DNA of 64,000 nt, from positions 62,001 to 126,000 of the forward strand of contig CALYLW010001413.1 of assembly GCA_944989445.1 (NCBI GenBank), given 5' to 3'. Made by a program: the position numbers and the translations under genes. Positions 11,800 through 23,035 of the stretch are shown here, piece by piece. Position 1 is the stretch's first letter. Each line of letters begins with the position of its first letter. The notes under the pieces are model-generated. The model was not told where the DNA came from. It worked only from the letters and a program-made list of their open reading frames with translations, and searched no databases. Origin of the DNA: Ampullaceana balthica (lineage: Eukaryota; Mollusca; Gastropoda; Lymnaeidae).

Positions 11800-12060
11800 G
11801 CCTAGGACCATTCTCATCATATAAGTCATTTGCTTTAAGAGCCTTGTGTTACTTTGGTGGCCTATTAGCCCTATTCTTGACGTAATGTGTGTTGGCATGT
11901 AGGACCATTCATTGCGATCTTAAGGATATGTTTGTAGCACTAAGTGGACGCCCATGGGCAATCTGTCCATCAGCAAGCTCATCATTTGGGAGCCAATGGT
12001 CTAGCATCTGCATGCCGTGCCACATCGAGAAAAGTTGGCACACCATTAGGCTTGGTTAAA
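11800..12060 (-). pseudogene. LINE C-terminal relic inside family X
   Basis: On the minus strand the sequence decodes to [15 protein letters not shown] preceded by a Cys-containing stretch, which resembles the Cys/His end of many animal non-LTR retrotransposon ORF2 proteins (a CxxC then RIGL..H pattern). It ends near GATGATG at about 11793, a LINE-like tail. The right family X copy has the same relic at 57120-57529. It is short and decayed. Confidence 0.5.
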
Positions 12061-12205
12061 TACTGGGGTGTCCTGTCCTGACAATTACTTAAGTGTTTGT
12101 AATGTTTAAATACTGGCTAGTCCTGCCCTGACAAGTACTTCGGTGTTTGTAATGTTTAAATACTGGGTAGTCCTGCCCTGACAAGTACTTCTATGTTTGT
12201 AAGTT
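12055..12205. repeat. 50-bp tandem repeat, 3 units
   Basis: Three units contain CCTGACAAGTACTT and TGTTTGTAATGTTTAAATAC. The right copy of family X has four units at 56890-57110, so the array length has changed since duplication. Confidence 0.85.
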
Positions 12206-13229
12206 TTCCCTGTCATGTTATGTTTAGAATTTTCCTCAACCTTTTGTTATAAAAGTGATTCAGCAACCTCTCATTGCTTTTGTACACGGTTTATGTTCGC
12301 ATGATTATAAGAAAGTAGTTAGCAATGCAGATCTGTATACTTTTAGTTTGGTTTGGGTTCTAAATCCCCTTCTGTTCCAGATACATTCTTACAAATTTGT
12401 GCGCTGGATTTCGAGATACGCACGTCCACATCACAATGTCGGCACTATGAGACAATGTGATACAAATGTAGGAAAAGCGGCTCACTGCGTTGATTTTGTT
12501 GCCACTGAGTATTATTTTTTGCTTAGTGTATGATTTGCCTGGTGTCGGCTGGTACGTTACTTTTGTCTTATTTGTACTGTTAGTTGTCCATAATTTGAGC
12601 AAGAACTGGATAATGTATCTACTCTACGTTTCAGGTGAGTTTCTGAGGCAACGCTGAGTAAAATGTACACAAGGAGCGTCTGTCACAGAGAATATAACTA
12701 AAGTAGGTCCAGGAGAGTGTCACAATTGATCTTTGTTTATAGTGGCTTAATTACAGTAGCACATGTTTTAATCGTCTGAAACGTGCTCTAATATATAATG
12801 TTGAATAATAATTGGGAATTAATTTTATGAATTATGTGAGAAGAAAAAAACCTGCCATTGTACATACCACAGTAAGCATTCACTAAATTATCTTCAATAA
12901 TTGCGTTGTATTTAATATGACAATGTGTTAAGATAACTGAGCATCTTTATATAAGAAAATCTTTACCTAAAACAAATTTAATTGAACCGGTTTTTAAGTT
13001 CTACGACACATACTATTAATCACTTGTGTATTAGAAATGTTTTATTGTATGTGAATTAGAATTAATTTATGTAAAAATAAAATTCAAAGAAATTGTGGAT
13101 TTTTAAAATGATAATTATTTCAAGATATGAAAACGATTAAATTTATGTAAATAGTATGAGTAATTTGTATGGGTAATGTTTGAGTAGGCGTCCTATTGAC
13201 CATACCTATCAAAACTATAGAACGACTTC

Positions 13230-13290
13230 TATTTTATCCAAGTGGCACCCCACTTGACTTCGATCCCTAAAATTAGGGATACAATGTCTA
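13230..13290 (-). repeat. H module (double hairpin) of family X
   Basis: Palindromes AAGTGGCACCCCACTT and CCCTAAAATTAGGG stand 12 bp apart. This is the same module as in the HQ elements; here no Q module is found at the expected distance. Confidence 0.75.
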
Positions 13291-13608
13291 ACAACTGCTA
13301 ACATTCTCCTACCCCCTGTATACACTGAGACTGTTGAGAACACGCTCGTGTCTATAGTTCAGGCTTATTTCTTAGATCTTAGTTTATTTACAAAACTCGT
13401 TCATTCAGAGTAAAAACACAAAGTGCATATTGACTTGGTGTTTTCTCACATAGCTACATGATTGCTGCTAATTTTAGTATTCTCTAGTTTTAATGAACTA
13501 TTTATTATGGTTGCTGATACGTAGCAATGTTGATATGATTTTATAAAATTATTTACTGCACCTATCTATATCATGTTTTCAATTTTTTCTTTCATATATT
13601 TATTAATA

Positions 13609-14064
13609 CAGTCGGACTTCTCTAAGTCGAACTCAAAGGGACCCGAAAAAATCGACTTACGGAGTTTTCCAGTTAGAGAAAATGGCGTAATATGCGCAGA
13701 TTAATTAAGGACAATGTTGATATTGAGAATTGGGAGGGGGGAACAGACACACCAGCGAGAAGGCTTGACAGGAAGGAGAGGCGGTGTCTGATGTTTCATA
13801 TAAAAGGAAGCCGATTTAGCTTTGCAATAACGACATCGCTGAGAACGGCCCTCGCCCACACTTGACTCCCTCCACAGTGAGGTGAGGGGAGTAAGATTTT
13901 TTTTTCTTTTACCAAAACACCTTGGAAAATTCCGACTTATGGAGGTTGGAAACCAAAAATCTTCGAGTTAAGGAGATTTAAAATACATTAGTCTTATGGA
14001 ATTTGGCCTTGACTTAATAATTACATCGATATAGGGAGCTTTTCGACTTAGCGAGGTCTGACTG
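13609..14064. mobile_element. pogo/Tigger-type MITE with TA target duplication
   Basis: The left end CAGTCGGACTTCTCTAAGTC and the right end, inverted, CAGTCAGACCTCGCTAAGTC are typical pogo-like terminal repeats. The element is flanked by TA on both sides. Sub-terminal copies of GACTTA/GAGTTAAGGAG phrases are also inverted. Its 456 bp hold no transposase. The middle family X copy (about 41690-41720) lacks it. Confidence 0.9.
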
Positions 14065-14590
14065 TATAATATATTAAATTTGAAGAACGAAATTATACGA
14101 TTTCTTTCATTGTAGTAATTAAATAGATTCACTAGGGGAAAGTGTTTCTTTTTTTACTTTTTTTCTCCTTGTTGTAGTGATCGATATATAGTGAAATAAC
14201 ATAACTAAAATGTTGTAGATGTAAGTTAAGTCCATCGCTAATATATTTCTGTGGTACTTTTAATTACATTTTTCTCTACTATGCTACATAAGGCGCTATT
14301 TAAATAGAATTACATTAATTTAGCCAGTAATTTAAATTTTAACAGAGGGGTAAAGTGTGCACACACAACAAAACTATTTAACCTCACCACCCCGCAGTCC
14401 TGTAAACAGTGGCCATGAATTTGTTTTATATTGCACTCAATGAGTTTAGTGGAGTTTTTATAGCTCTAATGGTGGTTAGATGATTTCAAATAATTCTAAG
14501 ATGACTAAAGGAATGTTTGAAAATATCTACACTATGGACCAAAGTAACATACTGTAAAGTTTATATTTTGACACTCTCTTTAAATATGGT

Positions 14591-14959
14591 TGGAAACAAT
14601 CTGAGGCGCCATATAGTATTTATGGTTCACAAATCTTTGCTGTTTTTAAATATCGTTTATAAATAATGTCTAAATTATTTTTTAAAAATATAAGGCTTTA
14701 TGGGTTTTTAAAAAGTAAATGCGATTATTTTTGAACTATTGCATTCATAGATGTGGAAATAACATCACCAACACCTGGTTGGCACTTACTCTAGCTTAAT
14801 TAGTGTGAATATGCTTTAAGTATAACTTATAATAAACTTTTAAATAAACTTTTAATTTCAATCATGCAATTTAAACTATAGGAAATATTAAAGGCGATTT
14901 GAAGGCAGTCGAATTGTGCAACTTATATTTTAATAAAAGAATGTGTATGACAATGTATA
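14591..14959. other. AT-rich intergenic, nothing recognised
   Basis: No feature could be supported between the end of family X and the start of family Y. Confidence 0.5.
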
Positions 14960-15735
14960 TTTTTGGATCTATCTTTAGAAAACAATGTCTGCTGTTATGA
15001 ACATTCTAACACTCAACATTATGACAAGCTGTTACAATTTTTGATAAATCAGACAATTTTATACAGGCTAATCACAACAATAAAATTTTATTTGCACAAA
15101 ATTAAATTAATAATAAAAAAAACCACATGGAACCTTATTTTTTGCAGGAAGTACGTAATCAGTGATTAAAACAATGGCAAATGTTTGTTAGGTGGGAGAT
15201 TAGTTTACCGTAGGTGCTTACATAGTACATGTGATTATTTTAAAATGATTGCTCCATAAACTGCCCCAAAGGAAAATATGTCATTTAAAGAAATGATCGA
15301 GGCATTTAACGAAGAAAATTGATGCTGTACAGGAGTTACATACACGGCACGAGCGTAAGAGTGAAGCTAATGATAAAATTGATGATTTATAGGTGTAACA
15401 TACACGGCACGAGCGTAAGAGTGAGGCTAATGAACAAAACAGTTATTTTATATAGAAGGGCAACTATGTGACCATTTGAAAGGTACTTTTCATTGGCAGG
15501 GACTGTAAAACTAATAAACCCTACTTTCCCCCATTCCCTGGTTATCAACATTCACATAAATATTATCTGACAAGATAAATTTTTAAAAAATATCCTATTT
15601 GTACTTAACTAAGTTCATGCAGAGACTCTAAATAGAATAGTTGTTTTGTAGAGCGTTTTCCTTGAACTAAGGGAATTAATTTAAAAGCTATATAATGGCA
15701 GACGAATGATGAAGCTTACATTTTAAAAACAAAAT
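14960..15735 (+). repeat. Family Y repeat, copy 1, with a 60-bp tandem duplication
   Basis: Blocks such as TATGACAAGCTGTT, ACTGCCCCAAAGG, GCGTAAGAGTGAAGCTAAT and ATTCACATAAATATTATCTG recur at 42.9-44.9 kb. A 60-bp unit with ACACGGCACGAGCGTAAGAG is duplicated at 15310-15431. The stretch 15581-15650 is an uninterrupted counterpart of the site where the Helitron at 44983 sits. Confidence 0.65.
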
Positions 15736-15736
15736 A

Positions 15737-15810
15737 CAGTGGAACCTCTCATATCGAGCCTAATCCTTTACTGGGTCTTACTAGTTAAGCGAAACACTCT
15801 TTGAAACGAA
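15737..15810 (+). mobile_element. Single pogo/Tigger-like terminus
   Basis: CAGTGGAACCTCTCATATCG after TA resembles a pogo-like terminal repeat, but no partner end was found. Probably a truncated copy. Confidence 0.4.
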
Positions 15811-15865
15811 ACTATTTTTACACGCTTTTATTACACGTTTTTATTTAAGTCACATTGTTTGTATG

Positions 15866-15910
15866 TTGTATCCATCCATCCATCCATCCTTCCATCCATC
15901 CTTCCTTCAA
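15866..15910. repeat. (CATC)n / (CTTC)n microsatellite
   Basis: Repeats of CATC with some CTTC units. Confidence 0.9.
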
Positions 15911-15974
15911 AACTTGAAACGTAAAATTATACCACTTTTGATGGTCCTAGAGATCTAAAATTTTTACCACAGAT

Positions 15975-16070
15975 AGATCTTGGATGACAATGCATTGCAT
16001 CAAAATTTCAGATCGATCGAATGTACCGTATTGAAATTATTGCACTTTTAGTTTTTAGTTTTTGTCTATA
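15975..16070 (+). mobile_element. R1 fragment
   Basis: It contains TGACAATGCATTGCATC and the GATCGATCGAATGTACCGTA core of R1, then stops at TTTTTAGTTTTT. Only the middle of the element is present. Confidence 0.75.
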
Positions 16071-16130
16071 TAAAATAGTATCACTTGCGTCAATGAACCA
16101 TGCCTCAATTCGCCCTAGAGGGATACAATT

Positions 16131-16188
16131 ATTATAACTTTAAAAAGTACTATCAAATTATTATAACTTTAAAAAGTACTATCAACAT
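16131..16188. repeat. 29-bp tandem duplication
   Basis: Two exact copies of a block including ACTTTAAAAAGTACTATCAA. Confidence 0.9.
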
Positions 16189-16189
16189 C

Positions 16190-17040
16190 AAGTCTTGCTG
16201 GCCGAAATATAAGCGTGATCGATTGCCGACATGGTGGTACGAGGTTCAATTTTCAGTTAGGGGAAAATGTTTTTTTTTGTATTATACATATTTAGTGCAA
16301 TTTCTATATGTAAATAAAAGCGTCTCCTTTTTAAAAAAAGATTTTTTTACATTTTACTTATTCCCATACAAATCACTGTTAAATACGATAATGCGTTCCA
16401 TGCTGAATTAAAAAATACTTATTTTTAAATAAAAATTATTAAAATTTATTCAAATAAAATTTATTATGAATTGTTAAAGAGTGTAACAACTTGGAATACA
16501 ATTTAGATTTGAAACACAAAACGTAAACAATAAAATATTTTTTTACAAATAATTATTCCTTTATATATATATAAATATATTTCTATATATAGAAAACTGT
16601 CTACAGACATTTGTACGCTTCAAATTTTGACGAAGTGTGTCCTACACTCCTAACCGTTTCGTAGACATTCTTGACACTCACTTTGAAGCATTCATCTCCT
16701 TAATTTTGTTCTTGAGAATAGATCAGATCGTTGATGTTGGCAAATTGTAAGTGCGCGCTAGATTAAACACGCTAACACATAGTTTTCGCTTTGCAATGGT
16801 TTTACATTTCATTTCAACAGTTATTTTTTTTTCTCTCTCTTATGTCTGTCTTCTTGTGTTTATTTTCAAATACATTTTAGTACAGGGTATTACACTTTGA
16901 ACATTAAAATAAAACGAATACGGTCTAAATACACACTTTTTAAAAACGGTTAATCACATACGGTTAATCATAACAATACGCTAGCAGACGAGCGCTAAAC
17001 ACAGTATGGTACATTATGACGGAAGGGCCGGTGTCCCAAA
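16190..17040. other. AT-rich intergenic, nothing recognised
   Basis: Only short simple-sequence tracts (CTCTCTC near 16835, TATATA near 16560) are seen. A 103-codon open frame ends here but has no recognisable domain. Confidence 0.5.
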
Positions 17041-17098
17041 ATAAAGTCTCCCCAAAAATAAAATCTCCCCCAAAATAAAGTCTCCGGGGTGAAATAAG
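17041..17098. repeat. ~21-bp tandem repeat, 3 units
   Basis: Units of the form AAATAAAGTCTCCCC. Confidence 0.8.
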
Positions 17099-17182
17099 TC
17101 CTCAACTTAATTATTTGAAATTATAAATAAGTGTTTTATTGATGTTTGTGACATACAATACATTTTGTATTTGTTCTACATG

Positions 17183-17358
17183 CATGTATGTATGTATGTG
17201 TGTATGTATGTATGTGTGTATGTATGTATGTTTGCATGTGTGTATGTGTGTGTGTTTGTGTATGTTTCTAAGGATATGTATGTATGTTTGCATTTATGTT
17301 TTATTTATCTGTATATATGTATGTATATGTGTGTATTTGTATGTATGTATGATTAATA
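17183..17358. repeat. (TATG)n microsatellite, imperfect
   Basis: About 175 bp of TATG/TGTG units, read on both strands as repeated Tyr-Val-Cys or His-Thr-Tyr. No gene is implied. Confidence 0.95.
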
Positions 17359-17359
17359 T

Positions 17360-18557
17360 TTCTTTTTGTATTAGATTTTGTAGATAAATCTTGCAATAAT
17401 AGTTATTGTAATGAACATTTTGATGTTATTTAAAAAGATAATTCCTTCTCACTTTAATATCAATGGCTTAATCCTTATCCTCCAAGTATTTTATACCTAC
17501 TAAAAAGAAAATATTAACTTTTAGTTGTGATATCTTCTTGTGTTCATCTGTTTATTATCTCCTGAATCTGACTAATATTTTAGAAATGTTGGCCATATAA
17601 CATTGCTACATCAAAATACCAATCACTCTCACAAAGATAATAATTCACATTGAAAATTTTAAAAAAATAATTTGACATTCATGATATGAGAACATCTATT
17701 CGTATATGACAATGTTATGAACATAAGGTTCAATAACTGCTCTTTTGACTAAATAAAGTAACTTTAACTGAAATCGCGTATATTCCTTACAAAGCATTAG
17801 TAGTATTTATATTTATATACTTAAAATCATTGTTCTGTCTTAAATCATTTGTAGTAAATGTTGGGTGGTTATTAACAATTTGTTTTTTTAATATTTATTT
17901 GTAGTCATTAAATAGTCTAAATATTATTATTTTTGTAGCATGTACAAATGGGCGTATAAACAAAATAAAATGCGCGTCGTTCATTTTGGAAAAGCATGAA
18001 ATACGGTACAACTCTTTTATTATCGCATCTCATTACTATCAGAACACATTGCATTTGACTGCATAGCCAAAACGACTTTAAAAAATACACACTAGATAAT
18101 CAGGTAAACGTTGCAGTGGCGTAGCCCAGAACCCGTGAAGTTACTTTATGACAGGGGTCGGGGAAAATTTTTGCCCATTATCCCCAAAATATAAAAGTTT
18201 ATGTTGACGTTACCCACTAAGGCGCGAGGTACTGCACACACGACTCGAGAGTTTGGGGGAGCTTTGATACGGAAAAAAAACACCTTCAATGTTGCACTTA
18301 ATTTGTGGATCAAACTGAAAAGATAAGGCTTTTAAAAAGAATAAAATATGCAAAATGTTTTCACTTTTCGTCTCAAAAGTAGTGTCTAGTTTTTAAAAAA
18401 TATAAAATTGCATTTATAAGTATATCAAATTGCGGTTATCGTTATTACTGCTTAATTTAAATAGGACATTCAATGGTTAAAATATCTCCACCTTTTTAAA
18501 AATTAATGTGATTGACTTTGAAAGGGCGGCAAATGGGAGACAATCCGGTTGACACAA
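17360..18557. other. Low-repeat intergenic DNA, nothing recognised
   Basis: No transposon end, array or domain could be identified. This is one of the longer stretches in the window without evident internal duplication. Confidence 0.45.
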
Positions 18558-18690
18558 GTTGAACGTACGCCCCTGGACATCAGCCAGTTCCAATGGTTGG
18601 CAGAGGTTGAACGTACGCCCCTAGACATCAGCCAGTTCCAATGGTTGGCAGAGGTTGAACGTACGCCCCTGGACATCAGCCAGTTCCAAT
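18558..18690. repeat. 48-bp minisatellite, about 2.8 units
   Basis: Units starting GTTGAACGTACGCCCCTGGA are nearly identical. The plus strand encodes VERTPLDISQFQWLAE in each unit because 48 is a multiple of three. The open frame is short and has no other support as a gene. Confidence 0.9.
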
Positions 18691-19214
18691 TGAAGAACTT
18701 TGTGACTTACTTAAGTCCAAAAATATACATTTCGAGGAAATTAAGTTTTAATCGTTTGTTCCTCTTTGATGATAGGATTTTACTTTTTTAGGCTTTTAAA
18801 AAGTTAAACCTAGTAACTTTGTATTGTTTTTAATTTTATACAGTGTTTTTGTTTATTCCAGATGTTATACGTTTACTTTTCAGATTGAATTTGACAAAAT
18901 TAAACTATTTTGTTTTATGGTCTTCCATTCGTCTCCGTAAAAATTTAATATTATTCAGATAGAGTATGACCTAACTTATTTCAGTTGTATCCCTGGTAAA
19001 AGAGGATTGAAGTTAAGAGGCAAGACTGCTATTTAATGATGAATTGTAAAATAGGACAGTGCGCCAAGTGTAAAATTGTAAATACAAACCTATGACAGTC
19101 AATGTAAACATTTAATATTTAATGCAATTTTAAATCATTAAGTTTGTATAAAAAACATTTTATTGCAATTTAACATCATCAACTACATTATTCCCGTAAT
19201 GGATGTAATGCTTC
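18691..19214. other. AT-rich intergenic, nothing recognised
   Basis: No repeat or coding signal could be supported here. Confidence 0.45.
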
Positions 19215-19430
19215 TTGGATGAAATGCTGATTTGTTCAATAGTGCGCACCAAAAATTACTGCACCAAATATAACTCTTTTCGAACGTTCCGCATAAAATT
19301 GCTAAATATGATAATAAATGAATCAAATAAAAATAAATAAAATAAATGAAAATTCTGTATTTCGTTATTTTTTAATTGAATGTGTATTTATTTTGAAAAC
19401 TTTTGTCATTTTTTACGGGTGATACGCTAG
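19215..19430 (+). mobile_element. Helitron HB 3' end
   Basis: It ends GGGTGATACGCTAG followed by T. The body (GCGCACCAAAAATTACTGCA, then TTTTCGAACGTTCCGC) matches the inverted copy at 11376-11590. The 5' boundary was not resolved. The 3' hairpin has partly decayed. Confidence 0.7.
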
Positions 19431-19529
19431 TTTTATACGTTATATATATATATATATGTATATAGATGTTGGATTGAAATTCTTCTGCGGAATCCGTTCG
19501 TTCGTGTTGTTTTTGTTTGTTTTTTAATG

Positions 19530-20130
19530 CGGTTGTACATGTTTATCAGGATAGTGGCAATATGACGTCACATTAGTGTGATAAGGCGGCTGTGAAATTT
19601 GTGTGGACATTTTGTTGTCAATAGATGGCGCAAGAAAGTCATCACGTGTGAGAGGCAAGTTTACTTCGTAATGGCCATGATCGGAAGGACTGCTAAAGAG
19701 CAGTTATATAGACAAGTGTTGGCCAGGATTGTAAACTCGAGGAGAGAGCTATGTGGACGTTCTCGGAAGTAAATGATGATACTGGCGGGGAGTATTTCGG
19801 ACATCGTGATTATTTCCGCCTCGCCACCATATACTCCTAAAGTATTCATGTACTGAACGTATTGTTGAGGAGAGTGTATGACTACTTTTCTGTCACTGAG
19901 AACAACGGAGAGCACGTCGCTTAAGTCAGTGCTTCTCAAACTTTTTAATATGGCGGACCGACAGGAATTTTTCCATTGCACCAGGTACCGGTGCACTATT
20001 TTCCCTGCACTGTCAATTTTTTATATCCTTTTTTGAGAACATCTGCGGACCGGCACCGGTCCGAGGACCACTACTTTGAGAAGCACTGGCATAAGTTATT
20101 CCAATGTTGAGAAACATAGTTTACAGCCAT
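19530..20130 (-). pseudogene. OTU-domain (cysteine protease-like) relic, interrupted by a MITE
   Basis: On the minus strand, from about 20130, the frame reads MAVNYVSQHWNN. It is then broken by an hAT MITE (19927-20088) and resumes SDVLSVVLSDRKVVIHSP, then QYMNTLGVYGGEAEIITMSE, then LPASIIIYF. After a 1-base frameshift near 19695 it continues DHGHYEVNLPL. The order YM..GVYGG..EI..MS, then I..YF, then GHYEV matches the second half of OTU-family deubiquitinase domains, the last motif holding the catalytic His. The upstream segment with the catalytic Cys is absent, apparently cut off by the R1 copy at 20183. OTU domains occur both in host genes and in some transposons; I cannot tell which this was. 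Confidence 0.7.
19927..20088. mobile_element. 162-bp hAT MITE with near-perfect 8-bp target duplication
   Basis: The ends are CAGTGCTTCTCAAAC and, inverted, CAGTGCTTCTCAAAG. The inner terminal parts contain GCGGACCG and CGGTCCG. Flanks are GCTTAAGT (19919-19926) and GCATAAGT (20089-20096). It interrupts the OTU relic, and its removal with one flank copy keeps the frame. Confidence 0.92.
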
Positions 20131-20182
20131 GTTAGGAAGTCATTTTTGAAAAGAAAGATGGAACATAAAATTAAAAAAAGCA

Positions 20183-20540
20183 GGTAAAAACAAAGTTTTT
20201 GACTGTAAATCCCTTATATATGAGACATAACTAAAAGTATTTAATTTTTTAAAATATGATACGCACCGCGCGACAAACATTTACAGGCTGACCGTGAATG
20301 AACTCTCTTTGCTGTAAAAAACGGGGACGTGATCATCGATGGCTGGATTTAACTCCAGTGGCCCTTGGAGTTCATCAATAGCAGACGGCTTCATAGAGAT
20401 ACATTGAGATAAACTAAAAAATTCATTAATTTACTTTGATCTCAAATTTTGATACAATGCATTGTTAGGTGACACTAGTCTATGTGCAACATTTCAGCTC
20501 GATAAGATCATAGGAAGAGGATCATTTTTACTTTTGTTTC
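20183..20540 (-). mobile_element. R1 element
   Basis: It starts GGTAAAAACAAAG, then TTTTTGACTGTAAATCCC, with an inner variant ACGCACCGCGCGACAAAC, and ends with CAGCTCGATAAGATCA. The CT microsatellite end is missing. Confidence 0.8.
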
Positions 20541-20955
20541 CCCGCATTTTCCAGACACAAATACTGGGTGGATTTTGGGATATAATTTAATAAATAGAGG
20601 TAATTTTTTTTTAAAAAACCACGTTCTTATAAGCGTACTAAAAAGAAGAAAATAATTTAAAACTTATAAGTTCAAGTACATTTACTATGACTGAAAACGT
20701 GGGGCGTGTGTTTGGTATAAAAATTAAAGAGAGATCTATAAGTGAGAGAATGAGTGAACTGCATATGTGAAACTTCATAAGCTCAAACCTCAGTGGAAAC
20801 ATTTTTTAAATTATGTTTAAATGTTTTCTGTGCACGTTCTTTACTGCCTTTTTTGATAACTTAGCTGACCATCGCTAGGGTCGGCCAATCACAGTTTATG
20901 GTTGGCAAACTAGTTTGTGCATGAAGGGGGCAGGTTATATATATATATATATATA
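20541..20955. other. Intergenic, ending in a (TA)n run
   Basis: Nothing recognised apart from a TA run (20938-20955) that borders the Helitron terminus. Confidence 0.5.
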
Positions 20956-22905
20956 CTAGTGTATTACCCGTCAAAAATGACGTGAGTTTTCAAAATGGAT
21001 ATATTTCAGTTTTTGTAATTTGTCCCTTTGCCTGAAAGCCGCATAGTAAATAATCAGAAAATGTAGAGACCAAGAGAGAAAAATTAAATATCTTTTCCAT
21101 ATTGAACAATTTTATGCGGACGTTTGAAAATAGTGGGTTGTTTTTTTTTGTTTTTTTTTGCAATATATTTTTCAAGGTTATTTTTTTTTAGCGGTGGGCT
21201 TTCTAAAATCTAGCGTTACGAACGGACATAGCAGAGTATATATTTTGATTATATATATGAATATATGTGTTATGAGAAAAACTCCAAGCTTAGGCTTGGC
21301 GTTATATAAGTTTGCTTGAATAATAATGATATAATCATGATAATAGTAAGTGCAAAGTGAATTACACACAGCATAAAGTGATACTGCGGCAAAGAAGTTT
21401 GAAGTTCGACGTGCTAACAAATATTGCTGAGGAGTCAGCCGGACATTAACTTGCGGCATTGAATAGTGCGCACCAATTATGAGTGCACCAATAATACAGC
21501 ACAGTGCGTTAAAAATAAATTATGTGACTGTAATGTGATCCACATCACGCATATCTGTGATTTGAAGCCGTTTAAGCTTCATCGATGATTATGACTTGTC
21601 AGTTTATTCGCCCATTGGTCCATACATTATTACCACAACATTATCAAAACATGTAAAAAATAAACTGTAATTTTACACATATTAATAACTATTTATTTTG
21701 CATGAAACGTAGTAAGCAAAGTTTGTCACAGGATAACAGAAAAGATTAACTTATCAACTGTTAATCATATTTACAATTTAATATACACGTGTTAGTAATT
21801 CACATAAACGTTTTTATTGTTGTCAAGTTAGGAGCACCTTTTCAAGATCTATTATGACTTGTCAGTTTATGCGCCCATTGGTCCATACATTATTACCTTT
21901 ACATTATCAAAAACATGTAAATAAAAAATTGTAACTATTTACAAATATGAATAACAACGAATTATTTATTTTGCATGAAACCTTTGAAGTAAAGTTAAGC
22001 ACTGTATAAAAGAAAATATTACAGTATCAACTTTAATATACACGTTTTAGGAATTCTAATAAACGTTTTCATTATTGTCAAGTCAGCACCCCTTCCAGTT
22101 CTATATTAAAAGCAAAGTTTCTGTATTCACAATTAGTCTAAGACGCATTAAAATATTACATGTAAATAACAATTTAAAAAAAACTATTGTGGGGAGGAGT
22201 TCGATCTTTAAAAATGTTATTTTTTTAAACATACAAATATGCAATCTCAAAGTGTATAAAAGAAAAACAAACGCTAAACTGAAGCACAAGTTGACAAATT
22301 TATTTGCAGTAATAAATAATGGCTTTGTAGTTCAAAACGCATCAAAACTTGACAACCAAACGACAACCAATTGTAAATTTCATAAACCGAAAAACGAATG
22401 TTATATATTGAATGATGAATGACCCCCTTTCCAGTCCATGACGGACTATGGGGCAAGTGATGTAGCGTTCACAAGTTTTTAGCCGCCACTAACGAGCAGG
22501 GGAATGTGTGGCCAGCACAATGCCCCAGAGGCCTTGCCAGTACCTGGGCTCGAACCCGCGACTCGGGATCTGCCTCGGTTCGATAGTCCAGTGCGCTACC
22601 ACTTAGACCATCGCGAAAAATAAATTTATAACTACGTACGTAATAATGACATGGACACATACACAAAAACGGACATTTAATACAAAAAAAAATAATAATA
22701 TTTATCACATCAAATAAAACATTGCTCTTTCTACTTCGTTCCCTTCACACATTAATAACAGCTCAAATAATGACGTCACGTCACAATAATTTATGGTGAG
22801 CAACACATTTTTTAAATCTCGAAAGCAACATTTTTTTATCTGGAGTTACCTCGAATAGCGTCAGGACTGACAGACACTACTTGCGTGACAGATTGCAAAT
22901 TATGT
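20956..22905 (-). mobile_element. Helitron HB, long copy B, carrying a SINE
   Basis: The minus-strand 3' terminus is GGGTAATACACTAG next to T (plus-strand A at 20955). The hairpin CGTCATTTTTGACG lies just inside. The body matches copy A (6926-8545). The 5' end lies beside the TA run starting about 22906. A SINE (22403-22615) is inserted relative to copy A. No Rep or helicase motifs were recognised, so this is a non-autonomous element. Confidence 0.8.
22403..22615 (-). mobile_element. tRNA-derived SINE (SINE1)
   Basis: On the minus strand there is an A box TGGTCTAAGTGG (22599-22610) and a B box GGTTCGAGCCC (22546-22556), the internal RNA polymerase III promoter of tRNA-derived SINEs. Downstream is GTGAACGCTACATCACTTGC, a block shared with SINE2. 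It ends near a run of ATTCATCATTC. Copy A of the surrounding Helitron lacks it. Confidence 0.9.
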
Positions 22906-22907
22906 TA

Positions 22908-22968
<61 letters not shown>

Positions 22969-22969
22969 G

Positions 22970-23034
<65 letters not shown>
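22906..23034. repeat. (TA)n microsatellite
   Basis: Two long TA runs separated by TTATATGTGTATATAAA. Confidence 0.95.

Positions 23035-23035
<1 letters not shown>

Larger units (their letters stand above)
11795..14590 (-). repeat. Family X, inverted left copy
   Basis: Read on the minus strand, this segment matches 52485-57529 block by block, and its 14200-14590 part also matches 40815-41520. Shared blocks include the CCACCCCGCAGTCC region near 14390, the hairpin module at 13230-13290, the tandem block at 12055-12205 and the LINE-like end near 11800. A pogo-type MITE (13609-14064) is inserted here but not in the other copies. The Q module seen in the right copy is missing. Confidence 0.85.

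Noticed and set aside
11466..11898. Open frames rich in Ile-Tyr and Thr-His
   Set aside because: They read through TA and TG microsatellites. Only the SRIGLIGHQ part has meaning, as a LINE relic.
12255..12533. 92-codon frame with a similar 97-codon frame in the inverted copy (56547-56840)
   Set aside because: Similarity follows from the family X duplication. No domain, and flanking blocks of the same repeat are clearly non-coding.
16100..16411. 103-codon open frame
   Set aside because: It includes a 29-bp tandem duplication and low-complexity Phe/Tyr/Leu stretches; no domain or splice context is evident.
17111..17387. Open frames of Cys-Met-Tyr-Val or His-Thr-Tyr repeats
   Set aside because: Translation of a (TATG)n microsatellite.
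19927..19996. N-terminal part of the 111-codon frame over the OTU relic
   Set aside because: These residues are encoded by the MITE, not by the OTU sequence.
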